Assembly: GCF_002287235.1 (NCBI RefSeq)
Contig: NZ_LMVP01000379.1
Span: forward strand, 1-32,224
DNA from: Methanosarcina spelaei
GTDB lineage: Archaea; Halobacteriota; Methanosarcinia; Methanosarcinales; Methanosarcinaceae
Direction of reading: 5' to 3'
Length of the DNA stretch: 32,224 bases
Below the pieces are notes generated by a model that saw only the letters and a program-made list of their open reading frames with translations, was not told the DNA's origin and searched no databases. The position numbers were made by a program, and so were the translations under genes. Within the stretch, counting starts at the first letter, position 1. The number at the start of each line of letters is the position of its first letter. Positions 25,815 to 32,224 of the stretch are shown here, in pieces.

Positions 25815-25952
25815 GATTCTCACTTTCTTATATCCTGCACAGCTAAAATAGTTTATGATTACATTTGGAACTTAATAACTTGATATTTTTACTATAATCT
25901 GGCTTTTTTCCGTCTTAGATTTTCTCAACTTTTATCTCCAGGGATACAAATA

Positions 25953-25962
25953 TTTAATAAAT
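25953..25962 (+). promoter_or_regulatory. TATA box of the debranching-enzyme gene
   Basis: TTTAATAAAT is centred about 26 nt before the ATG at 25984, and no ribosome-binding site precedes the start codon, so the mRNA is probably leaderless. Confidence 0.6.
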
Positions 25963-25983
25963 TAACTCCTAACCAGATATATT

Positions 25984-27963
25984 ATGAGTGGAATCAAGTT
26001 TGGAGCGGATTCCTTTTCCACATACGAGGAAGGGATAAAGAAAGAGTGGATTGTAGGAAACGGACTCGGGGGTTATGCCTCATCTACGGTAATAGGGGCA
26101 AATACAAGAACCTATCATGGACTGCTTGTGGCATCTCCGGAAAAATCCCCTGGAAGATTTGTGTTGCTTTCTTCCCTTGATGAAGAAATTTCGATTAACG
26201 AAGAAGTTTATAGGCTTGCAACCCATAAGTATCCTGATACTGTTTTTCCGTCAGGCTTCAATTACATCTCCAAGTTCATCCTTGTTCCTTTTCCTCTCTG
26301 GGTCTACCAGTTCGGCGATTTTACCATAAAGAAAAAGATTTTCATGATTCACAACAGCAACACAACCTGCATTCTCTATAACATCAGATCTAGAAGAGAA
26401 GGAGCTCTGCTAAGAATCTTTCCGCTGGTGAATTCCAGAAATTTCCATTACACTGTTCGCTCAGGAGAACTTTCTTTCACTCAGAAAACCAATCCTGCAG
26501 GAGTAAAATTGGAAAGCTCCAACGGCTGTACCTTCTCGCTTTCATCAAATCTCAGTTATCACTCTGATCCTAAATGGTACTATAATTTTGAGTATGATAT
26601 TGAGAAGAAGAGAGGACTTAACTTCCAGGAAGACAATTTCAATCCGGGTTACTTTGAAAGCAAACTCAAACTGGGTACCTCTCACTTTTTCATAGCTGCT
26701 TCAACCGAAGATGTTTCTTCTCTAACGCTCGAACAGGTTGAGGAATTCTATACAAGGGAAACATATCGACAAAACCTTCTCGCCTTTAATTCGAGACTTA
26801 CCGAACCCTTTGCTCTTAAACTTCTCAGAGCAACGGACCCTTTTATAGTGAAGAATCCTTCTTCAGGTGAAAGTACGGTGATTGCAGGGTATCACTGGTT
26901 TTCGGATTGGGGGCGAGACACCATGATCTCTATGCCTGGTCTGCTTTTAATTCCCCGTCGTTTTGAAGAAGCAAAATACATTCTTAAAAACTTTTCCAGG
27001 CATTGTAAGAGAGGCCTGATCCCTAATGCTTTCCTGGCACTCGGAGGAGAACCAATTTATAACACTGTAGACGCTTCTCTCTGGTTTATTCACACTGTGG
27101 GCCGATATTTCGCATATACGAAAGATTTTCTTTTTCTCTCTGACGTCTGGGATACCCTGGAGGAGATCATAGAGAATTACCGTAAAGGTACGGACTTTGG
27201 GATAGGTATGGACTCCGATTATCTTATCCAGCAGGGGCCTCAGCTAACCTGGATGGATGCTAAAATTGGGGAACAAGCATTGACACCTAGGGCAGGTAAA
27301 GCCTGCGAAATCAATGCTCTCTGGTATAATGCCCTGAAAACAGCTTCCAGTCTGGGCACTCATCTAGGAAAAAATACTTCTACATATGAAACTCTTGCAG
27401 CTGGTGTAGCTTCAAATTATGAGAATGTCTTCTGGAATCCGGAGACCAATTGCCTCTTTGACCTCGTGTATAAAGGCGAAGAAGGATATGAGGTTAAAGA
27501 CCCGGCAATCCGCCCCAATCAAATCTTCGCAGTGGCTCTGCCTTATGCAATTCTTTCCCCTGAAAAAGAAAAAGCAATCGTAGACAGAGTTGAAAAAGAT
27601 CTCCTGACTCCTTTTGGACTTAGAACACTTTCGAGTGATAACCCGTTATATAAAGGACATTATTGCGGAGATTCAGTAACCCGGGATGCAGCTTATCACA
27701 ATGGAACAGCGTGGCCCTGGCTCCTTGGAGCGTATGTGAAAGCTTACCGGAAAGTCCATAATTATTCAAAAGAAAGTCTTGAAGATATGCGTGCTCTCCT
27801 GCAGAATTTTGATATTCACCTTGAAACTGCAGGTATAGGCACAATTTCCGAATTATTTGATGGCGATTATCCTTACACTCCAGGGGGCTGCATTGCTCAG
27901 GCCTGGAGCGTTGCTGAAATTCTCAGAGCATATGTCGAGGATGTACTTGGTATCAAACCCTGA
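25984..27963 (+). CDS. archaeal glycogen debranching enzyme (amylo-alpha-1,6-glucosidase)
   Basis: 659 residues. The N-terminal domain (about 1-250) opens with the family signature WIVGNGLGGYASSTVIGANT, then RTYHGLLVAS. The C-terminal (alpha/alpha)6-barrel catalytic domain (about 270-655) includes HWFSDWGRDTMISMPGLLL at about 304-322, DASLWFI, QLTWMDAK and AYHNGTAWPWLLGAY. The enzyme hydrolyses alpha-1,6 branch points of glycogen left after phosphorylase action. Methanogens store glycogen, so the role is in mobilising it. No other glycogen gene is adjacent. The start is supported by the TATA spacing. The gene ends 90 bp before hisI in the same direction, but hisI has its own TATA box. Confidence 0.93.
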   Translation: MSGIKFGADSFSTYEEGIKKEWIVGNGLGGYASSTVIGANTRTYHGLLVASPEKSPGRFVLLSSLDEEISINEEVYRLATHKYPDTVFPSGFNYISKFILVPFPLWVYQFGDFTIKKKIFMIHNSNTTCILYNIRSRREGALLRIFPLVNSRNFHYTVRSGELSFTQKTNPAGVKLESSNGCTFSLSSNLSYHSDPKWYYNFEYDIEKKRGLNFQEDNFNPGYFESKLKLGTSHFFIAASTEDVSSLTLEQVEEFYTRETYRQNLLAFNSRLTEPFALKLLRATDPFIVKNPSSGESTVIAGYHWFSDWGRDTMISMPGLLLIPRRFEEAKYILKNFSRHCKRGLIPNAFLALGGEPIYNTVDASLWFIHTVGRYFAYTKDFLFLSDVWDTLEEIIENYRKGTDFGIGMDSDYLIQQGPQLTWMDAKIGEQALTPRAGKACEINALWYNALKTASSLGTHLGKNTSTYETLAAGVASNYENVFWNPETNCLFDLVYKGEEGYEVKDPAIRPNQIFAVALPYAILSPEKEKAIVDRVEKDLLTPFGLRTLSSDNPLYKGHYCGDSVTRDAAYHNGTAWPWLLGAYVKAYRKVHNYSKESLEDMRALLQNFDIHLETAGIGTISELFDGDYPYTPGGCIAQAWSVAEILRAYVEDVLGIKP

Positions 27964-28023
27964 AGAAAAGAGTCAGGTTTAGTTTCTTCTCTCTTGGGTC
28001 ACTTAAGATCTAATGCCCTCTCC

Positions 28024-28032
28024 TTTTTATAC
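28024..28032 (+). promoter_or_regulatory. TATA box of hisI
   Basis: TTTTTATAC is centred about 26 nt upstream of the ATG at 28054. It supports that start over the upstream in-frame TTG at 27994 and predicts a leaderless transcript separate from the debranching-enzyme gene. Confidence 0.6.
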
Positions 28033-28053
28033 TTGTTTTGCAATCTATCCCCC

Positions 28054-28422
28054 ATGATTGATTTTGATGCTTTGAAATCTGAAAATGGTCTTATCCTTGC
28101 TGTGGTTCAGGACCAGCTTAGCAGGGAGGTACTAATGTGCGCCTATATGAATCGGGAAGCTCTTGAAAAGACTGTCAAGACCGGAATCGTACACTTCTGG
28201 AGCAGGAGCAGACAGCAGTTATGGAAAAAAGGAGAGACATCAGGGCATGTACAGAAAGTAAAAGAAATCAGAGTTGACTGTGACATGGATTCTCTCCTTC
28301 TGCTCGTGGAACAGGTTGGGGGAGCCTGTCATATGGGGTACAGATCCTGTTTTTATCGGAATCTTGATGGAGAGATTGTGGGAGAAAAAGTCTTTGAGCC
28401 TGATGATGTGTATAAACCTTAA
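28054..28422 (+). CDS. hisI: phosphoribosyl-AMP cyclohydrolase
   Basis: 122 residues, the usual size for the stand-alone enzyme without the HisE domain. It opens the adenine ring of phosphoribosyl-AMP, the third step of histidine synthesis, in the cytosol. The metal-binding signature DCDMDS (Asp75, Asp77, Asp79) and the zinc ligands Cys76, Cys92 and Cys99 in [12 protein letters not shown] are present, as are [17 protein letters not shown] for substrate binding. The start at 28054 fits the TATA box and homologue length. No other his gene is in the window. Confidence 0.95.
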   Translation: MIDFDALKSENGLILAVVQDQLSREVLMCAYMNREALEKTVKTGIVHFWSRSRQQLWKKGETSGHVQKVKEIRVDCDMDSLLLLVEQVGGACHMGYRSCFYRNLDGEIVGEKVFEPDDVYKP

Positions 28423-28484
28423 AATTTAAAAAAATTAAAATTTAAGAAATATAAGATATCTGTTTCTCTTTTCATTTTTATATA

Positions 28485-28593
28485 GGACTTACGCGGTTAA
28501 ACCCAAAAAAGTGGCACGGAACCTTAAACTGCACTTCATATAATACTTAATACAGAGCTGCTTTATACTTTAGTTCATTTACTGCGTAAGTCC
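28485..28593. mobile_element. 109-bp MITE-like element with TA duplication
   Basis: GGACTTACGC at the left and GCGTAAGTCC at the right are perfect inverse repeats (extending as CGGT/ACTG with one mismatch), flanked by TA at 28483-28484 and 28594-28595. GGACTTACG-type ends and TA target sites recall IS630/IS5-type elements, but the parent is not identified. It has no coding capacity. It lies 62 bp after the hisI stop. Confidence 0.65.
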
Positions 28594-28748
28594 TATCAAT
28601 TTGCATACAGTCCCTATCAAGAGAGGCTCCAATGTTTTTAGAGTCTCATTGTCTCTGCAGTCCGATGTGCAGTATACGAATGGATCGTTACTGGTATAAA
28701 TTTGTCTACAGCGAAGTCCATGGTTAGACTTGTCAACAATTAACAGTC
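28594..28748. other. intergenic with possible coding debris
   Basis: Short protein-like frames exist on both strands (plus strand about 28630-28727; minus strand from ATG 28723, 27 codons containing MDFAVDKFIPVTIHSYTAH), but neither has a ribosome-binding site. They may be remnants. Confidence 0.3.
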
Positions 28749-29213
28749 TCAACAGTCATCCCAATTGTTACCGAAACAGCAATTACCACAATTACCTCCC
28801 CGGACGGTGCAGAACCAGTAACTCTCTGTGAATCCTAACAGATTTTTGTCTAGCTTTTCATAACATACCTTTCGATCAAATACCCTTTCTCTAACTGCTT
28901 GTTTAACCACCTTTTCTTTTGCTACTTTTTCAACAGCTTTTTCTTTTACTACTTTTTTAGCAGCCTTTTCTTTTACTACTTTTTTAGCAGCCTTTTCTTT
29001 TACTACTTTTTTAGCAGCCTTTTCTTTTACTACCTCTTTAACAGGCTTTTCTTTAGCTTCTTTAACCTCCTCTTTAGCTACCACCTTACATTTTCCGTCA
29101 CTAGTCTTTGAGTACCATGCACTTGCTGATGCAGCTGTCAATGATACTACCAAAAAGACAGCCAACAAAATAAAGACTGTCTTCTTTATTTTGTTAAATC
29201 TTTGTTCCCTCAT
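28749..29213 (-). CDS. secreted Lys/Glu/Val/Ala repeat protein with Cys-rich tail
   Basis: 154 residues. Residues 1-32 form a signal peptide (positive start, long hydrophobic core, ASASA cleavage-like end). Residues 36-112 are a repetitive, highly charged helix built on a nine-residue VVKEKAAKK unit, three to four nearly identical copies with degenerate flanks. The last 40 residues hold cysteines in YWFCTVRGGNCGNCC and a terminal Cys, with one Cys before the repeat (GKCKVV). The product should be exported, with a basic coiled or single-helix rod and a disulfide- or metal-binding tail. GGAGATGAT precedes the ATG. I recognise no family; it may be lineage-specific. It is a single gene, convergent with hisI. 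Confidence 0.75.
   Translation of the reverse strand: MREQRFNKIKKTVFILLAVFLVVSLTAASASAWYSKTSDGKCKVVAKEEVKEAKEKPVKEVVKEKAAKKVVKEKAAKKVVKEKAAKKVVKEKAVEKVAKEKVVKQAVRERVFDRKVCYEKLDKNLLGFTESYWFCTVRGGNCGNCCFGNNWDDC
28932..29030. repeat. 27-bp in-frame repeats of the Lys-rich protein
   Basis: Three almost identical 27-bp units encode the nine-residue AAKKVVKEK period. The preserved frame and high DNA identity point to recent expansion. Confidence 0.85.
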
Positions 29214-29853
29214 CTATATCATCTCCATCGTTCTGCTAAGTCCGATACAATACCGATTCCACTGGTTGCTAAATTCACTATTTACGGGCAAATATGATTA
29301 GTTTAAAAATCAATAATCTGAGTATGTTTTTGGAAGACTAAGTGATTAGTAAACTATATTGCTCCATTATTTGCCGATAAAAGTGATTTTTTATTGTATC
29401 GTTAGTTTATTATTATCCAGCAGATATAATAATTAGAGAAATATAAATTAGAAACCAATATTAATTGAAAATGGTCTTTTTGTATTCGAAATTGCATTAA
29501 ATATTTGTTAAATTATTATATTTATCAAAAAAATGATTTTAAAAATTTAAACCTTTATATTATTGCAAATATTTATCATAAAATTTATTTTTTTTATAAT
29601 TTAAAAAAATTTATTGTTATTTAATTTGATACTTATTTATTTATTGCATAATATGTTATTATTTAGACTTTATATTTAATATAAATTTTAACTGGTTAAT
29701 TTGAGTTTATACCTGAACAGATTACTAGTCCTGAGTATAGTAATAACAATATAAGAATCAGCTTCATATTTACAAAGTTTCTTTATGCAGAAAGAATACC
29801 AATTATAAACACCACTTTCTGGCTTCGTTCTTCTAAATAAAAGTGCCAGAAGT
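29214..29853. other. very AT-rich intergenic region
   Basis: About 640 bp, extremely A/T-rich between 29400 and 29700, between two divergently transcribed genes. No credible ORF, repeat or hairpin was seen; promoters for both flanking genes must lie here. Confidence 0.5.
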
Positions 29854-29864
29854 TTTATTATATA
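29854..29864 (+). promoter_or_regulatory. TATA box of the PIN-ATPase gene
   Basis: TTTATTATATA is centred about 29-30 nt before the ATG at 29889, and no ribosome-binding site precedes the start, so the transcript is probably leaderless or nearly so. Confidence 0.55.
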
Positions 29865-29888
29865 CTTCTCGGCTCTATATCCATTTAT

Positions 29889-31811
29889 ATGGCTGATGAG
29901 AAGCGGATATGGAGAATCGTTCCGGACACAAGCGTGATTATTGACGGAAGGCTTTCGTCCCGCATTAGAAGCGGGGATTTCAGGGGTGCTGAGATCATTA
30001 TTCCCGAAGCTGTGGTCTCGGAACTTGAAACCCAGGCAAACAAGGGCAGGGAAATAGGATTTAAAGGGCTTGAAGAGCTTCTGGAACTTCGCAAGCTGGC
30101 AGAGAGGGACGAAATCCTTCTTCAATTCAGTGGGGTTCAGCCCACTCTTGAGGAGATCAAGCTCTCTAAAGAGGGCAGGGTAGATGCTCTTATCCGAAGC
30201 ACGGCTACTGAGGTTGGAGGGCTATTTTTAAGTGAGGACAGGGTACAGTCTCTGATAGCTAAAGCAAAAGGGCTTGATGTCGAGTACATGCATCCTAAAG
30301 TCCTGGAACCATCCGAACTTCCGCCTCTCAAAGTAGAGCGTTTTTTCACGGAAGATACGATGTCCGTACATCTCAAAAATGGAGTTTCCCCTATGGCCAA
30401 GAAGGGACCTGTAGGGGATATACATTACGTAAAAATCCGCGATGAGCCTGCTACTTCTGCGGAGCTTTCAAGTATCTCGAGAGAACTTATTGAAAGGGCA
30501 AGATTGGACCCCGAATCTTTTATCGAGATGTCTTCAAGCGGAGCTACAGTCCTGCAAATCCGGAATATGAGAATTGCGATTGCTCACCCGCCTTTTTCCG
30601 ATGACATGGAAATTACAGTTGTAAGGCCAACCGTAATTGTGGATCTTGAGCACTACCGGCTGAGTGATAAGCTCAAAGAACGAATTGTAAGCCAGCGTGG
30701 TATTCTTATTGCCGGCCCTCCGGGAGCTGGAAAGTCTACTTTTGCTGCCGGAGTTGCCCGATACCTGAATGACCGCGGACAAGTAGTTAAAACAATGGAG
30801 TCCCCAAGAGACCTTCAGGTGCCTCCTGAAATCACCCAGTATTCACCTTTGAATGGCAGGATGGAAGATACTGCAGACCTTCTGCTCCTGGTCAGGCCGG
30901 ATTATACGATTTATGATGAAGTCCGAAAGACCGGCGATTTCCTGATTTTTGCGGATATGCGGCTTGCAGGCGTGGGAATGATCGGAGTAGTACATGCAAC
31001 CAGGGCAGTTGACGCAATTCAACGCCTGATCGGAAGGGTTGAACTGGGTGTAATCCCCCAGGTAGTAGATACTGTTATTTTCATTGATAAAGGAGAAGTG
31101 GCAAAAGTTCTGGTACTTGAGTTTACTGTCAAAGTTCCTCATGGAATGACCGAACAGGATCTGGCAAGACCGGTAATCGTTATTGCCGATTTTGAGACCC
31201 GAAAAATCGAATATGAGATCTATACCTATGGGGAACAGGTTGTTGTTATGCCAGTAGGGCCTCCTACAGAACTTAGGAAACCTGCCTGGAAGCTTGCGGA
31301 AGAAGAGATCAGAAACGTTATTAGCAGGTACGCCTCAGGTCCGATTGAGGTTGAAGTGACTTCAGACGATAGTGCAATTGTAAAGGTTCGGGAAGACGAG
31401 GTGCGAAAAGTCATTGGCAAAGGTGGGAATGTTATTGACCGGATCGAAAATGTCCTTGGTCTACATATTGACGTAAGAGAAATGGAATTCGAAACCCAAA
31501 GAGCTGCAAAAGATCGGAAGTACGGAGCTGAAAGCAGAACTCTCCGAGAGAAACGGAGGACAACGAGCTTTGAGGAGGAAAACAGTGTTTCTTCTGTCCA
31601 TCCTTTCATAGAAAAAGATAAAAAACACCTTATTCTTGGGGCGTCGGAACTTGCAGGAAAGGATGTGGAAATTTATCTTGAAGACCAGTATCTGTTCAGT
31701 GCAACCGTAAGCCGGCATGGAGATGTAAAACTAAGGGCAAACTCGGATCTTGCATCTGAGATTCTGGAAGCTCAGGACAGGGGAGAAACGATTGAGATCA
31801 GACTGATCTAA
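29889..31811 (+). CDS. PINA-type PIN domain-PilT-like ATPase-KH protein
   Basis: 640 residues. The N-terminal PIN nuclease domain (about 8-135) keeps acidic residues Asp13 (VPDTSVIIDG), Glu45 (VSELE), Asp99 (GRVDAL) and Asp117. A PilT/VirB11-like ATPase follows: Walker A GPPGAGKS at 276-283, RPDYTIYDEVRKTGD near 336-350 and GVVHATRAVDAIQRL near 366. A KH RNA/DNA-binding domain is at about 490-530 with VIGKGG at 508-513. The C-terminus (about 570-640) is a small beta-rich domain. This combination is conserved in archaea; the Sulfolobus protein PINA is a hexameric ATPase reported to promote Holliday-junction migration, so a role in DNA repair or RNA processing is likely, not pilus retraction. 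All key motifs are intact. Confidence 0.93.
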   Translation: MADEKRIWRIVPDTSVIIDGRLSSRIRSGDFRGAEIIIPEAVVSELETQANKGREIGFKGLEELLELRKLAERDEILLQFSGVQPTLEEIKLSKEGRVDALIRSTATEVGGLFLSEDRVQSLIAKAKGLDVEYMHPKVLEPSELPPLKVERFFTEDTMSVHLKNGVSPMAKKGPVGDIHYVKIRDEPATSAELSSISRELIERARLDPESFIEMSSSGATVLQIRNMRIAIAHPPFSDDMEITVVRPTVIVDLEHYRLSDKLKERIVSQRGILIAGPPGAGKSTFAAGVARYLNDRGQVVKTMESPRDLQVPPEITQYSPLNGRMEDTADLLLLVRPDYTIYDEVRKTGDFLIFADMRLAGVGMIGVVHATRAVDAIQRLIGRVELGVIPQVVDTVIFIDKGEVAKVLVLEFTVKVPHGMTEQDLARPVIVIADFETRKIEYEIYTYGEQVVVMPVGPPTELRKPAWKLAEEEIRNVISRYASGPIEVEVTSDDSAIVKVREDEVRKVIGKGGNVIDRIENVLGLHIDVREMEFETQRAAKDRKYGAESRTLREKRRTTSFEEENSVSSVHPFIEKDKKHLILGASELAGKDVEIYLEDQYLFSATVSRHGDVKLRANSDLASEILEAQDRGETIEIRLI

Positions 31812-31944
31812 ACTTTCTTTATTTATTACTTTTCTTTATTTATTATTTTTATATATTTTTTGCGGGTCGTGAATTAGTAGATGGTTGATATTTTGCGTTT
31901 AGTATTTTTGCTCATTCACATCTGTTTTCTAAGCTTACCTGCTT

Positions 31945-32048
31945 ACAGAAAACTGAGCATACACAATACAGAAAACTGAGCATACACAATACAGAAAACT
32001 GAGCATACACAATACAGAAAACTGAGCATACACAATACAGAAAATGAG
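31945..32048. repeat. 23-bp minisatellite, four copies plus a partial
   Basis: A 23-bp unit beginning ACAGAAAACTGAGCATACA repeats at 31945, 31968, 31991 and 32014, and a truncated copy follows. It lies 133 bp after the PIN-ATPase stop. Confidence 0.97.
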
Positions 32049-32224
32049 AGCGAAAAGCGAATGTGTGGGTACTCTGGAAAATATCAACTGATTATTGAGA
32101 GACTACAGTACTTTTTAATTTCTCTGTTTTATTCCTTTCGAGCTACTTTTCCCTTTTTTACGTTATATTCTAGTGCTTAGATTTTGATGTTAATCCATAA
32201 AACAGATATATTGATTGTTCAATA
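32049..32224. other. right edge, nothing recognised
   Basis: About 175 bp of AT-rich spacer with no ORF or repeat visible before the window ends. Confidence 0.5.

Noticed and set aside
29688-30125. Long minus-strand frame at the start of the PIN-ATPase gene
   Set aside because: It is antisense to a strongly conserved domain and runs into AT-rich spacer; a shadow frame.

Overview
The window reads as an archaeal chromosome segment, most likely from Methanosarcina. Supporting signs are an archaeal-type NAC protein, a PIN-ATPase-KH protein, a membrane-anchored CobN-like surface protein, an archaeal glycogen debranching enzyme, a small SET protein, A/T-rich TATA boxes about 25 nt upstream of many start codons, and very long AT-rich gaps between genes. 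The genus is an inference from gene content; no rRNA or tRNA gene was seen to confirm it, and I saw no CRISPR array.

Layout. 1-2971 is about 3 kb of mostly non-coding DNA with decayed coding traces on the minus strand. 2972-7630 is a giant exported CobN-like protein. 7637-9290 is accessory DNA holding two small inverted-repeat (MITE-like) elements, minisatellites and a SET-domain gene on the minus strand. 9297-10460 is a secreted subtilisin-like protease. 11003-14130 is a tandem array of four related four-helix membrane-protein genes: two intact, one frameshifted, and one split by a 198-bp MITE that left an 8-bp target duplication. 14176-16044 carries two membrane proteins of unknown function on the minus strand, with related sequence blocks upstream of each. 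16802-17440 is a GNAT acetyltransferase, convergent with a secreted beta-helix protein (17606-18886). A wrecked DUF2683-like gene lies at 19182-19321 and a small beta-rich protein at 19594-19935. A His-rich CDF metal exporter occupies 20344-21498. 21600-23600 is repeat-rich and contains a GC-rich hairpin that may be an RNA.

From 23617 to 31811 the DNA is more conserved and housekeeping in nature: nac and an A-type Fe-S carrier (one minus-strand pair), a conserved protein with a possibly inactive nuclease-like domain, the debranching enzyme, hisI, a secreted Lys-rich/Cys-rich repeat protein, and the PIN-ATPase-KH protein. A third, 109-bp inverted-repeat element sits after hisI.

There is little sign of large operons: most genes stand alone with their own promoter, and several (protease, debranching enzyme, hisI, PIN-ATPase) appear to be transcribed as leaderless mRNAs. 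The most notable feature is genome turnover caught in progress: the tandem membrane-gene family shows duplication, mosaicism, frameshift and MITE disruption within 3 kb, and three different non-autonomous element families with recognisable target duplications lie in one window. I found no clear new defence or metabolic system. The best candidates for undescribed biology are the tandem membrane family, the extracytoplasmic CobN-like protein, the Lys/Cys-rich secreted protein and the hairpin at 22603-22648.
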